DNA of 64,000 nucleotides from Phycomyces blakesleeanus NRRL 1555(-) (GCF_001638985.1 NW_017265157.1:62001-126000); one strand, 5' to 3'; positions 33,156 to 45,629 are shown, counted from the stretch's first letter. Program-made: numbers and translations. The notes: a model not told the origin generated them from the sequence alone.

Positions 33156-35673
33156 ATACCTACTTATTTCCTTGCGCGCCAAGTTTAAATTATTTGGAGG
33201 ATCTACTTTCTTATGTTGCAAGGGGCTTTAAATTATAAGAATGTGTAGAAGCAGTGACAGCTTTTACTTTTGTTGTTTCTTTTGGAATATTAATGTTTTT
33301 TTTTACATTTTTTTCTCTTTATCAAAGCATATTATTATAAAACATAAATGTAATTTTTTATTATCAAGATTTCTAAAGCGGGAAGAGTTTGCATTTCTAA
33401 GAGTGTCTATACGATTTATTGCTTCCCCAAGTAAACCACTAATCACTTGTAATTCGGCTTTATCAATTCCTGGAACATCCATCAACTGCTCTAAGTCTTC
33501 TCTTTGATGATGAAGTATTGTATTCTGTGTCATGATTCTTTGCAACCAAACAGAATAGTTTTTACCACTTACAACAACTGTGTTTGTTTCATTTTCAACT
33601 TCCTTATTAACAACCACCACTTCATGCTTGGATGCAAGTGATCTTTGCAGTTGAAGGTGGTTGTTTTCCCTTTGGACTGTATACGCAAAGTCTAGATCAA
33701 TAAATCTCTTTAGGAGATGTGCGTGTTTACAGGGAATTTGACACGAAGCAAAATTGGGACAAGTACAATTTTGTATCAAATTGTTTGATACATTAACCTG
33801 ATACTATTGTTTTTCACCTGTAAATGACTTTACTGTTCACTTGCCATTAGAGTCCTCCATGCTATTGCCAATCTCATTAAGAGGATTAATGATCATGAAA
33901 GGGAGCATGTCATCTTGTATGGTATTAGCAGAAAAAGAGTGTCAAGCAAGTTCATTGTCAATTGGACCCATTCGTCCATTTTGTATGTGGACTTGTTCCA
34001 CTTCTTCATTGTAAAAGAACTCCACATCATTTGTCAAAATAAAGACAAGACTGTCTAATCGTCTTATGCGAGTATGGCCAAAATATATTGTTTTCAATTG
34101 GTTGTGCCACAATTCAATATAATTGTTTGTCAAATACCTTTGGTAATTATTTGCAACATATGGCCTTCCCCATCTTCTCAACAATTCTTCTGTTCCAATC
34201 CATTTACATTCGAAATAAGTCAGGAATTGTTGCTGACTTTTTACACAAAGCCTAAACTCCTGGATTTTTCTCAAAAAATCATTCTCATCTGATTCAATAA
34301 GTATATTTTTGAGATTGGCCTTGAATTCATACTTGTATTTGCCAAGTTGTTCTGATGTGTATGAAGCATCAAGCTTTACTTTGCTGTCTAAATTATGCTG
34401 CCAGGCACACAAAACACGAAACTTGCAGAAATGGATGATTGTCTGTGGCAATGCTGCTGTAATTGCATTAACTTCAGCAATACTACAATCGATGGTAATA
34501 TATAAGGGAGTGAAACAGCTTTTCTCGCAAAGATGTACAAGCCATTGATTAATGAGGTCAACACTATGATTGTTTGTAATCAGATATGCAGCAGGAGACC
34601 CTTTTTCAGTATCAGAATGATGAGTAACAAGTGAGTATAATATTTCAATGTTGCGTGCAGAGATGTTGTATGTTGTGTTAAAACAAAACGACTGGGAAAT
34701 TCTCATAAGCATCATTTGAGATGGTGATTGAAATCCAAATGCAAAATGCTATACATTGTTGCTGTATGCAGAAAGATTGCTAGTAAAGATACAGTAATTC
34801 TTTGATGGTAACTTCTCATGCATTTAGATATCTAGATACTTATTTTCATCAGGGTAAAACTTATACAGTAAATTTTTTATCTATATTTTTTATTTAACAC
34901 TTGTTAATAACTTCTCTCTTATAGTATTATTCACATACCTTTCTCATTCTGTTATAGATATTTTCATAATTGGGCTTTCTAATGCCTATGCCCACTCTTC
35001 AATTTGTTTCAAAACTGAAATTCTAGTATTTCTACAGATGCTGCCACCTTTTAACTGATCTTCAATAATTTTGATGGCCTCAGAAGATAAAGGCAATGTT
35101 TTAATTTCAGAAGCATCGCCAGAAACATGGTTGGTATAATCGTTGGTTGTACAAATTAAAACTACTTCAGGGCTGTTGTCGTATGGCTTGATAAAAATAG
35201 TAGCTTTACAATAACAAAGCTTAGTGTCTTTCTGAGCAAGACGAACATTTCTGTCTGATATATAAAGTTCTGCTCGGTGATGTTTTTTTGTCTCTCCATA
35301 CTTCAATTCTCTTGCACAAAGTTTTCTACTTATATTCTACTTTGTTGAACAAAGTGATTGAATGCAGTCAAGGCATTTCTCCATTCACTTGCTTTTACTT
35401 TTACTACAACATCCAAAGGAAGCATTTTTATTTCTTTTGTAGGTGAGTTGACTAAAACATTGTGCACATTTGAAAGATTGAATATAGTGTTGGGCATTGG
35501 TGAGCTCTTATTATGATAGTATATGTAATTAAAATAAAGAGGAGGGAAAAAAAAAACATAGGAAAAAAATGTTTTAACAAAAGCCAAATTCTTATAATTT
35601 AAAGCCCTTTGCAACATAAAAAAGTAGACCCCCAAGTAATTTAAACTCGGCGCGCAAGAAAATAAGTAGGTAC
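33156..35673 (-). mobile_element. MULE DNA transposon inserted in gypsy 2, ~100-bp TIRs, 9-bp TSD
   Basis: The termini (A/G)TACCTACTTATTT(C/T)CTTGCGCGCC and about 100 bp inward are inverted repeats of each other (for example GGGCTTTAAATTATAAGAAT on the left and its complement on the right). GTTTAGAAC flanks both sides (33147-33155 and 35674-35682). Long TIRs and a 9-bp duplication are Mutator-like hallmarks. Length 2518 bp, with one broken transposase gene. Confidence 0.88.
33303..35497 (-). pseudogene. MULE transposase with SWIM zinc finger, broken
   Basis: The pieces in order are 35330-35497 (MPNTIFNLSNVHNVL...), 34986-35306, 33942-34715 with YITIDCSIAEVNAI (second catalytic Asp) and FRVLCAWQHNL, then RWGRPYV.NNYQRYLTNNYIE, and 33303-33779 with the SWIM motif CTCPNFASCQIPCKHAHLL. 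Stops between the pieces include TGA and TAG at Trp positions (about 33845 and 33808). The first Asp region between 34715 and 34986 is degraded. Role by family: cut-and-paste transposase of the surrounding element. Confidence 0.75.
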
Positions 35674-36329
35674 GTTTAGAACATGTCATACATGCTTTAC
35701 ATGATCTTCTGGGGACTTGCTGAAAATCAGAATGTCATCAAGGTATACCAACGCAAAATTATCTAAACAGTTGCTAAGTACATCATTTATCAAATGTTAG
35801 AATATAGGTGGAGCATTGGTGAGACCAAATGAGACAACCAGGAACTCATAATAACTATAGCAAGTGTTAAACGCAGTTTTAGAAACATCAGATGGCTGGA
35901 TACACACTTGGTGGTAACCACTTTTCAAATCCAGACTACTGAAGTGTTTGGAGCCACGAAGTTGTTCCAGGCATTTGTCAATACAAGGCAGAGAGTGGTT
36001 GTTGCGAATGGTTACTTTGTTTAAGACTCAATAATCCATACACATTTGCATGGCCCCATCCTTCTTTTTGACAAATAAAATTGGTACACCCCAAGGAGAT
36101 GAGCTAGAACGGATTAAACCAAGGTCCAGAGGTTTCTTGAGCTGCTTCCTGAGTTCATTGAGTTCACGTGAGCTAATCTTGAAAGGGGGCTTGTTAGTTG
36201 GTTCATCATCTCCAGTGTTAGTGACATGCTGTGCATCCTGATCTGGTGGGAGTCCAGGTAAACCTTCCACAAAAACATTGTCAAACTCTTTGACTAATCC
36301 ATTCCAATCATTGTCCAAGGATTGCTTAT

Positions 36330-37536
36330 CACTGCAAAAAAATGCCCAATTCCCATACGTGATAGGATGTAAAATTCTGTGTGGTTTTTGAAATATATTT
36401 GGAATATTATACAACAATTCTCAGAATGATAGGAAAACTAGCTACTAAATATTAAACACCTAGATTCTATAGATTGAATGGGTCTGTGCGTGATCATAGA
36501 GTTCTGTTATATCTTATTATATCTGAAACCTTAATTGAATTCTGAGTTTTTTTTTCTGGTAAGACGTTGCATTCATTTTGTGTATTGTCTATTTATTCTT
36601 GTTTTGGACTCATTCAAGAAGATATATATTTCAACAATCTTCTGATGATAGCTCAACTATCTTTTGACAAGTATCAATCTTATTGGATGGGTACTCCATT
36701 TACCATATGAATTTCATTATTTGATTGATCAAAAAATATACTTCTTGTACTTTTATTTAAAAATAGTTCATGGGAAATAGTTTATAAATAGGTTTTTATT
36801 TTATTTTATCAAAAAAATCTCAAAATAGATTCTCTAAAAATGGGCCTTAGATAGTTGGCATTTGGTCTGGACATTTGATCCAGACATTTGACATTGGGTC
36901 TTTGTTTTGCATGCTCGGTTTTGGGTTCTTGATTTTAGGTACTGCGATTCTACTTTGGTCATTAATAATATCTCCTACCTTTTACAATAAATAAATAGGA
37001 ATATTGCAATACCTCTTTGAATATTAAGGGAAGGGGCAGTATCTTGGGATGACCAAAATCGATTTTGTCATTTTCAAAACATGTGTGTACAGACCAGATT
37101 TATTCTTTGGAGATAGAAGGTCATATTGCTATGGATAGCATTTATATAATTGCTGATATACTTCAAGTATTCCTAATAGAAAGAAAAAAGATACGATTAG
37201 TACGAGAGAATAATAATTATAAAGTCTTGCTTATCAGACAAAGTGATTCTTTGGCATCCTTTTAATACATGCGTGCAAAAGAGAGATAGAGAAAATCTAA
37301 TAAATTCAAAATGATAATGAAGAAAGTATAACATTAATATAAGTTATTAGAAGATATTCTATTAAAGCTTACCATGTTTATTTCCATCATTAGCTTTTGA
37401 TGATTGCCATCATCATCATTTTGCATCTAAAGATTAATAAGCTGATGATTAGCATCACGCAATAAAAGTTGTTTGCTTTCTTATTAATTTTTGTAAGCCA
37501 GTGTGTTATGTTAACTCATGCAGGAAGCCCTACATA
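36330..37536 (-). mobile_element. End fragment of a B-family CACTA element
   Basis: The whole stretch is the reverse complement of about 14910-16112 of element B with scattered differences. It starts with the same terminus (CACTGCAAAAAAATGCCC) joined to gypsy 2 pol. It stops exactly where element C begins (CACTGG at 37537), at a point equivalent to the splice acceptor of the third-gene exon in B. The rest of the element is not found on the far side of C. Confidence 0.85.
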
Positions 37537-37559
37537 CACTGGAAAAATGACCTGACATA

Positions 37560-39300
37560 CGTATGTGTAAAGGCGTAGTTACTCAGGTGTCAAGACGGGG
37601 TTTAACATTGAGTCCAGATACATATCACCATGTAACAAGTTCGTCTTAGCACCATATGCCATGACCAGCTATACACATGTGTGGGGTCAAATAAAAATGA
37701 TGGGGATATAGTTCTTTAGCACTTTCGGTGTGTTGATCTGACTTGGGATATTGAAAAGAGTTTTTTGAAACCAAGGTTTTATTTTTATATGTTTTATATG
37801 GAGCTTTAAAGGTGGATAATATATTTATTTTCGATCTTGACACAGTAGTATAGTTCAACATTACACCTCTTCGTTATCTTTTATATCCAATTAAATTCAA
37901 TACTTGAGCAATTCTTTGGGTTCTGAACCATACTATAGTTCAATCGTTTTTATTTTAATTTCAGAAATTGTTTTATTGGTAAAAATTTATAGTAGTATTT
38001 ATTTGGAAAGAACAGAATGTTTCTAGAACTATAACAATCTTATAGTATTGATTTATTGGATATCCGTTATTGCTTCTACTGGTCTGCTTGATACTGTTTG
38101 AATAGAATAATTATCTACAGAAAAAAAATATCTGAAAATATAAAAAGAAAGCAGACTGTTTGTTGAAATACAACAGTCTTTAAGAAGCATAGACAAATTA
38201 TTAGCTATGTGTGCTGGGTACTACATGTAATATAGTATGCTTTTACATTTTGTGTACACTTTTATACTTACATTGTAAATATTGGAAAAGAGCGAGCAAA
38301 AAATAGATGTTAATATTGATAATCCATGGCGTTCCTTATGATATCTTTCACTATAAAAACAATGAAAAACATTAATTTTTGTGAATCGAATAAAATAATA
38401 AATAATTTACATACCAGTAGCAAGAATATATATTAACAGAGATAGATTGTCTTTGTAAACACTTGATAAAACTCTAATGAAAAATAATAATATTTTATGT
38501 TAACACATTATAATATTAATATAACTAAAATAAAAAATAAAGTAGTGATCCTTACCATGTAATGTCATTTCCAGCTGTATAATGTAAGGGAAATCAAAGA
38601 CGGGATCAACAGTGTTCATCTATAATAAGACTTCATTTTAGTAAGATACATGTCAAAATAATATATATATACACTACCTTGTTGTTTTTAACCAAATTCA
38701 TTTGTAGCAGTTATTCTTGATGATCAAGTCTGTAATAAAAAAAAACAAGTCAGAAGGATTTTTATAGATGTCAATTTCGCAAAATATAATATTGACCTTT
38801 GTTAATCTGGACAGCGATTGTGAAATGAATGCATTTAAATAAGAGCAAACGAGTATCTATTATGATAATAAAAGAATGTATTAATTTTTATTATTTATAA
38901 AAAAGTATTTAATAAAGAAGTATGTTACCAAAAAAAAGCCACCAATATAATAATGACAAACGTTGGAAAAGAGGAAAGAAGCAGAAAAGAAGAAAGAAAA
39001 AGACGTAAATTTTTTTTCCGCATTTGAAACAAAATACCAAAAAGCTTATCCAATAAACGATAGCAAAAAAAAACTGAAAAGGTGTGATCAATTGAGACCA
39101 AAAAATGTATCAAGGCCGATTTGCATCTCAGTGTTTCAAGAAGTTGTCTTTGAAGTGTTCCTGAAGCATCACTACCGTCTATAAATACTTAATATTTCTA
39201 CTTGCAATTCAATATCACTCACTCTTGATTATATCATCTCAACAAATCTACGTTGCGAATTTACTGTAATTTACATAACAAAATAGATGGATTGTCTCTT
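37560..39300. other. Non-coding part of element C, possible third-gene remnants
   Basis: The minus strand shows exon-like pieces with AG/GT borders (for example MNTVDPVFDFPYIIQLEM at about 38565-38625 and a piece at 38420-38480). They keep no long joint frame. The position matches the third gene of A and B. Nothing else is recognisable. Confidence 0.3.
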
Positions 39301-39359
39301 ACAAAAGAGAATAAAAAAGAAAAAGAACTAATATTAACAATTAAAAATATTATAATATA

Positions 39360-40497
39360 TTGCAGATAATACCTACCCCCAACCGCAGACTCACTCCTTC
39401 TCTTGCTAGCACTGATGTCCAGTTGCTACAAGCTTTGAATGCGATGAAAGAAGAGATAAAGGCCATGAAGTATAAGATCACATTGATGGATACAAGAATC
39501 GGTGTAGTGATCACCAGTAACGCAACCGCCATTAATGACATTGATGCCTTGTCTGCCCTCCCAGCACCTGTGGATGTGCCCACTAGTGTTGCATCCACTT
39601 CTGCTGCCCTTCCCACCACCGAATCAAGTGATACTAACGCTGTATTTGTAAGTATAAAGATACAAAAGACACTTGCCAATCTTGTTGCTAATTAAAATAT
39701 AATAGGGATACATTCATGGTTATATGTGGAACCCAAAGCTAAAATCAAGAGACCAGGCAGAAATCCAAGCGAACGCCATAAAACCAAAGTGGGCAGTTGA
39801 TATTCGTTTTGATTGCTCTCCAAATAGAGAGTTAGTCAAACAACTCTTGTATTACTTGGAAAAGAAGTTTGCTGGCACTGATATGAGGACACGTGACCCT
39901 CGTAAGTATATATACACAAACTTCTGTAGTAGACATTGCCAGTAAAGGGAACTTCTGGAAACAAGACAAGCCTTGAATACTAATTCAAGAAGATCTGACC
40001 TTGAAACTGATGTAAACTATATTTTCAATTTATGCTAAATAATAACAATTAGAATATTAACTGTATTGTCTTTTTTCTTTAGAACTACACTCACCGTCGC
40101 CTTGCTTATGATGCTTACAAGGCTGATATTGATCTCAAGATAGGTCAAAACTGCTCTGGACTGATCCAAAAGTCGGTCATGTCTGAAGGCGAATCAGACG
40201 ATGATATGTCCCTCTTTCAGCCAAGAAATGAGATTTGTGTTGCTCACCCAAGTTGGAGAAGTGATGAGGTAAAACCTAACAGTTTTCTTTTTTGAATGAT
40301 GCCAGGCTGAATGTTAATATATGTTTATTACTTAGCTTAACAAATTCATTACGGAGGTTGACTCATTTGTTGTTAAGTAATTGGGTGCAAATTCCCGCCA
40401 ACTGCTTAAGAGAGTTTATGGTAGAACAGTGGAATCAACAGTCCCAATTGATTTAGATCCTGCTCTACCTCAATGGGCTCTTAAATATGGGTCATAA
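39360..40497 (+). pseudogene. Second (accessory) gene of element C, broken
   Basis: Homologous to the second genes of A, B and D. The N-terminal exon (39360-39648) has a coiled-coil part (LLQALNAMKEEIKAMKYKI). The next exon has MWNPKLKSRDQAEIQANA and a basic region interrupted by TAA near 39944. The third has MSEGESDDDMS and PSWRSDEV (about 40252-40267), and the last is interrupted by TAA near 40379 and ends LKYGS at 40497. Start and first exon are uncertain. It converges with the transposase remnant, 140 bp apart. Confidence 0.65.
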
Positions 40498-40636
40498 ATA
40501 AAACTCATTTTTTGTTGTTTTTTTTTCTTTTACTCTCAAATTTTCTTAAAACATATGTATTGTTCGCAACATATATAATAAGACTACATTAGCTTATGTA
40601 TTGAAATTTTTTATTAAAAAAGAAATGTATTAAATA

Positions 40637-43600
40637 TTAATTGTATTGTTTGTGTGGTAAAGCGTTGACAAGTATTTTCTTATTATTTGTGCTGGTTTTA
40701 TAATTACATGTTGCAACAACTGATGATATTCGATGTACTGGCAAGATGCATTCAAAATCACACGCAATAAAATCTGCACTGCAGATGTCAACACTTTCCA
40801 ACTCTCTTGAACAGTCATGCTCAATCTGAAACCACTTAACAAACGCAAACACGTGTTTATCTTGATAAACGACACGTGTTTGAAGCTCTGTGTTGTTTAC
40901 TGGTGGAGTGAAAGAGTGCAAGAACAGATACTGAATTTGGCCAGTGTATGCCAACCGATTATTGCCTTGACTTCCAAGGAACAGAGATTGAACAAATGAG
41001 CTGCAACCAGAAGCATATTTGCAGCCTTTGTAAACCTGACCAAGCAAATTGATTGATTTCAACTTTATGATTTGGTTGTCAACAAAGGAGAATGGAGAGG
41101 AGGGATGCTGGTAACCTTCAAGATTTGGCATGCAGTATGCGACTTTATAGTAATCAAGCAAATGAGGATAGTCGACATCACTTATTGCTGATGGGGGTTC
41201 GATATGGAGAGGAAATGCGGATGGAGGAAGAGATTCATTGCCAAGGACTGGAAGAGAAGGGTTTGAGTATGCTTGGATGAAGGCTGATAGTCTGAACGGG
41301 CGCTGGGGAAAAGTTATTGCATTTTTTGAAGTGGAGGGTTGAGCTGTGGCAGTAAGCTTGGCAAGAAGAGAAAGAAATGGTACTTGGCTTGGGAACGTGA
41401 GAGCAGCATAACAAAATCACCTTTGAATGTATCTTGGACGAAACTATTCATGTATGTAACCTCAAAGGAATCTTTTCTGTTCGTATTCACGTTCTTTAGC
41501 AGACCATTATATTGCTCAAACCCAAAGAGCCAATATCTATATACTGGTCCAAAATCACAGATGGTCTTGCAAAGATGGAGATGTAAATGCATGTTACAGG
41601 TGAGAATAGTTGGAGTGTAAATATGCTGGCACTCAGTACAGAATTCTTGAAGAAATTTATGACCATCGTCAATGTCAGAGAACGTGATGCTTGGCTTTAC
41701 TAATTGGTGGCAGGCATCAACAAAACTGATCCAATTTCTGAACATTTCAATTGGCAGGATGGCCTTCAACATGATAGGCGAATACACTAGCACCCAGGAC
41801 TTCCATTCATCAGATTTCATATATGGAAAGCCCTTTTCAATCTTCAATTTCAACACCACATAATCCATTGGCACCACCATTGTCTCTGCCATTGTTTGCA
41901 TCGTAGCTAGCTTTCTATCGTCTATCAGTCCTTCTTTTATTCACCACTCCATCATTCTCTTTGGTGTCCCCAAGAATAAATTATGCATGGGATCGATGAT
42001 TGTTCCACATACTAGATCCAAGTATCCAAGGCGATGCAGCTGTGACCATCGAACACCATTTTCAATTTCCAACTGATGCCTTTCTGAGGGCGTACTGGCA
42101 CTCTTCCACTCCTCAGCATGCAACCTACTTTCCAGACCGCTATGGATTTTCCACGTTGAATAGTCGAACCCACTGAAGTCGACCTGATTGGTGCTTGGTA
42201 ACCTGGTAAACTGTCTCACACATCTGGGGCATGCACAAGTACTGTTGTGGGCGGTGAATCCACTGGTCTTCCTGGCAGCGGGGATGTCACAGGCAACCAT
42301 ATGTAATGCAGCATGTACATTAACACCAGCTGGGCACTCAAAGGTTGGGATGGTTATCCTTGTAAACAACTGCAGCAATTCATCGACTATTGACTTTAAA
42401 TAGTGGTTGATCTCTTCGGTCTTTGGCTCCTTAGAACCAGGCATCAAACCAACAAGGATGACATTTTCAGGCTTAAACCTTTCCTCACGAGGCAAGTTAT
42501 TTATTGCAAGTTAGATAGCTCCAATTGAATATGTAACGCCATCAAATGGCTGAAACTAGTTGATGTTCATTGTTAGCATCAATGAACGAGATTCATCCAC
42601 AAACGATACGCCACTTTGGTCCTTTAGCTCCTTCCACATAGTACTATCATAGACATTGCATAGTGTATCTATGACCTTAAGCTCTTTGTTCCATTGTCTG
42701 ATTTTTTGCTCAAACCCAGAACAAAGAAAGAAAACTTGTAATGATCTCTGGATAGAGTTGTAGATGTTGTAAATGAGTATTGACTACTGCTGTAATTGAG
42801 AATAAGTCTGAAGGAAATAATATAAGGCCTCAGCTATTCCAGTCAAAGGTGTCTACCGATTACTTTATTATTTAACACACAGGTTTAGCATGCATGATAG
42901 TGATTATATTTCATATGATGATATCACCATAATATGGGATACATCAGTGGATTATTATAAGCATAATTATAACTCATAAACACATTTACTTTCGATGTTA
43001 ATACTTCATTGGGACCACACACATTTATATAATTAATCATACATTAATTATCCCAAGATCACGTTGCTCTGATTAAGGCTCAGATAGGATCGATTACCTG
43101 ACCCCAGTCATATAATTTTCCCAATCCAAAACAATATAAATAGCAGTAGTAGTTCAGTGTAGGAACCTCGTCAAACTTTGATACAAAATCTTCTCAATAA
43201 ACAAAACCTACACAAGTTCTCACGAATCTTCGTTCCTAATTTCAAATCTTCAATTCTTCCTCTTAAAAACTTCTTCAACTTCAACCACCACAACAGTAGA
43301 CATATGATCACTTGGCTACCATGGCACCAGAAGATAAAACCTTCATCAATTCACAATTGCATGCTGATCAAGAACCATGCTTTTTGAAGTTGTAATGAGT
43401 AGGGAGAGGCACATCTTGTTTGTAAACCTTGTGGCAGTCTTCACATACAACAGACTTTTTGATATCATTGGTGTAATTGGAAAAACCAGTCATTCTTTGC
43501 AGACCAATAAGACTTGTTGGTAATTGGAAATCTTTGCCATAGATCTTGAGTAATTGATTGATAAATTCAATTAATACAGTGGCATCTTTGTTAACAACAT

Positions 43601-44328
43601 AACGCGAAATAAAAAGAACAGCAAAGGTAGCAATGAACCAATGGACAGGGTTTTCAGGCATGTTAGGAGCATCAAATGGGTCTATTTAAAATTAACAAAA
43701 ATAAATTAGAACAAATTTTCTTTAGGTCTGTTTTTAAGAAAACAAAATCATTTATGACTGACCTTCATTAACAAACTCTTCAACGTCTGTCTCAACACCT
43801 TCTTCTTCACTACTGCTAGAGTCAGAGTTCATATCTCTTTCAATGTCAGAGTTATTGCCATTGACCTCGCTGAACTCATTGTCTACCGAGACATTGTCAG
43901 CCATTGTAGCGGCATTCGAATCAGGTGAGTCGGTCTGATCATCTATTTTTTTGATGGATTCAGATTGACAGGTCTGGATATATACAAATATAGATTAGTT
44001 TAGCTTATTGTCTCTACTGGTTTTCAAATTTTTTTTTCTTTTCTCACATTGGGTATCAACGTTCATCATTTGTTCTTCTTGCACAGCTGTGTTTCATTAA
44101 AATTAAAAAAATAAAAAAGTTATTACTCAATAATCAAAAAATAAACCCTGAATATAACATACTATTTGCCAATCTTTCAGCCGTATTCAGTCTCTCAATT
44201 CTCTCAAGCTCATCTTTTCTAATATGGCACTCAGCGGTTCTGCTTGTTACCAGTGAGTATCCCTGTGAATTTCTGCTACATTGAGCACAACAGCAGACAA
44301 CATTACAGCGGTGGGAGATAGAAGGCAT
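40637..44328 (-). pseudogene. Tnp2-type transposase of element C, broken and interrupted by solo LTR
   Basis: Starting from the right, a Cys-rich first exon (CNVVCCCAQCS, 44328) is followed by a small exon at about 44046, an acidic exon at about 43760-43930 and the large exon from about 43680. A solo LTR (42765-43295) splits it where element A reads KREYVYQSI. Stops include NIN-stop in place of NIDW (42550; also Asp to Asn at the first catalytic residue), a Trp-to-stop at 41939 and others near 43357 and 41310. Recognisable motifs are LVGLMPGSKEP, IIDPMHNLFLGT and YWLFGFEQYNGLL. Confidence 0.88.
42765..43295. mobile_element. Solo LTR, 531 bp, TSD GTAGA
   Basis: Starts TGTTGT, ends ACAACA, with GTAGA on both sides (42760-42764 and 43296-43300). 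A nearly identical 531-bp copy lies at 58799-59329. It is inserted in the transposase exon of element C. No internal part of the parent retrotransposon is in the window. Confidence 0.9.
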
Positions 44329-44860
44329 TTTATGTGTTTTGTTTGATGTGATTTATTGAGAATAAAAAGAGAAACAAGCATAAAATATACTTTATTTGCA
44401 CCAACTTTATAATAAAACAAAGCATTATATTTTATGATTATTTAATTGAATTCTTCTAACAAGTTCTTTTCTATATCATTAAATATAGAAAGAGACATGA
44501 CAGTTATGACATTATTAATTAATAGTCTTTATTCAAATGTTTTCAAGAATGCCTGTTATGTGTAAAAGACATATATTTTTCTACTATGAGTTTATAAATA
44601 GATTATTGTGAGAGTAAATCCAGAAAATAGTAGGAATAAAAAAAAGGGGTGGTAGAATGAGAATTATAATAGGTCTCTGTATGTGAATTTAGCCTTCCAT
44701 ACCAGACTGATATTCCAAAATTCTGTTAGCCAATGAAACCAATTAAAGCTACATCTTTGACCTGAACTTCAAAAAACACACTGAGTCAAAAAAAATCACT
44801 ATTTCTACATATGTGTTTACCAACCTGGCTACATTGTTAATCAGGGCGGTTTTTCCAGTG

Positions 44861-45058
44861 TAAATGGCTTTATTAGATTGAGTGTTGTTGATTGACATAT
44901 TTGGTAAGAGTGTGTATTTTAATAAAATGTGTAATTTAATAGATATAGAATATCTGTTTCAAATAAACAATTCAAAATAAAGAAAACGATTGGCAGTCAC
45001 CATTTTGGTTAATATTTTATCATCTATCAGAAAATATAGACTTTCTTTAACAACACAT
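44861..45058 (-). mobile_element. Harbinger-like 5' flank, homologous to 4790-5359
   Basis: On the minus strand it reads GTGACTGCCAAT...ATTCTATAT... and an ATG-started segment (MSINNTQSNKAI) that runs into the end of element C. The same order occurs left of element A. It lacks the solo LTR found at 4848-5209. Confidence 0.5.
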
Positions 45059-45556
45059 GGAAAAAAAAGAAGGAAATGTAACTGCTGGGGATGCTCTTAC
45101 AGCATTGGAAGAAAAACCCAAATCGAAAACAACACCAGATTGAGAACAACAAATTTGCACATGATATAGACACAATGGTGTTGTGATTAATTTTTGTGAT
45201 ACAAGTTCTAGTGACTTGTTATTACAAAAGAAGCAGGAATTAGAATGATTATTCATCAGTTTGTAATTTTAGAAATTTGTAATCAGTTTATAATAATTTG
45301 TAATATTACTAAACACTACTTGAGTGTAGTCAAAGATTAATAATCATTTCAAAAAGTATATAAGATAACCCAAATTAAATAATAAAAATCATCTTTTTAT
45401 TCTCTCTCTTATTTGCTTACTTCTGTGTTATTAAAGCTTGACCAATTCGGCTACGTTTACAGTGAATTGGAAGATGGACTAGATCAGGAATGACAATGGC
45501 TTAAAAAATTATAAACCAACAATTTTTAAAACCATAAAAGATAATCAATGAATATA
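45059..45556. other. Diverged LTR-like remnants next to tRNA-Thr
   Basis: Pieces such as ACACCAGATTGAGAACAACA (about 45132) and GATCAGGAATGACA (about 45485) resemble the 3' ends of the gypsy LTRs in plus orientation, and a TATA-like AGTATATAAGATAACC precedes the second. I cannot set borders. The 3' side of tRNA-Thr is included. Confidence 0.35.
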
Positions 45557-45629
45557 TGCCTTCTGCCAGAATTGAACTGGCGACCTTCTGCTTACTAGGC
45601 AGACGCTCTGCCAACTGAGCCAAGAAGGC
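45557..45629 (-). tRNA. tRNA-Thr (anticodon AGU)
   Basis: The minus strand folds perfectly: acceptor GCCTTCT/AGAAGGC, D stem GCTC/GAGC, anticodon stem TCTGC/GCAGA with loop CTAGTAA (anticodon AGT), T stem GCCAG/CTGGC and discriminator A. TTTT follows about 25 nt downstream. LINE copy 2 starts at the base before tRNA position 1. Confidence 0.95.

Larger units (their letters stand above)
30637..36329 (-). mobile_element. Decayed Ty3/gypsy element 2, interrupted by a MULE and truncated
   Basis: The 3' LTR is about 30637-30930 (TGTTGTTTTTGATCTGG... to ...CGTCA on the plus strand). Pol runs leftward from about 36329 to 31068 and is interrupted by the MULE at 33156-35673. The right border is the terminus of a B-family fragment at 36330. 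No gag or 5' LTR is present in the window. Confidence 0.85.
31068..36329 (-). pseudogene. Gypsy 2 Pol remnant with many nonsense codons
   Basis: The fragments align in order with gypsy 1 Pol: linker to RT (GLPGLPPDQDAQHV...PILFVKKKDGAMQMC) at 36040-36300, RT fingers/palm with SLDLKSG at about 35940, then after the MULE the RT thumb and RNase H (VETDASDFGVGAVLLQ), integrase zinc region, catalytic core (ILTDCGANFM, NSKCECLNS) and GPY-like end. At least five stops replace Trp codons (TGG to TGA or TAG), for example near 31575, 31895, 31945, 32085, 32500 and 32600. Others replace Arg or Gln. Integrase Arg and Glu codons are also altered. It is not functional. Confidence 0.88.
37537..44860 (-). 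mobile_element. Decayed CACTA-type (Tnp2) transposon C
   Basis: It begins CACTGGAAAAATGACC at 37537 and ends in the inverted ...GGTTTTTCCAGTG at 44860; only about 12 bp of the ends match. Flanking TA dinucleotides could be a 2-bp duplication. It carries a broken transposase (minus), a broken convergent second gene (plus) and possible micro-exon remnants at 38300-38800 (minus). A 531-bp solo LTR is inserted at 42765. Confidence 0.78.

Noticed and set aside
31068..36329. TGA as a Trp codon (alternative genetic code), since many Trp sites are TGA
   Set aside because: Intact genes (LINE ORF2, gypsy 1 Pol, element A transposase) use TGG at these places and end at TGA or TAA; TAG and TAA stops occur in the same decayed copies.
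42765..43295. Interpretation of the 531-bp repeat as a MITE
   Set aside because: TG...CA ends, 5-bp duplications and lack of long TIRs fit a solo LTR better; not fully excluded without the parent element.
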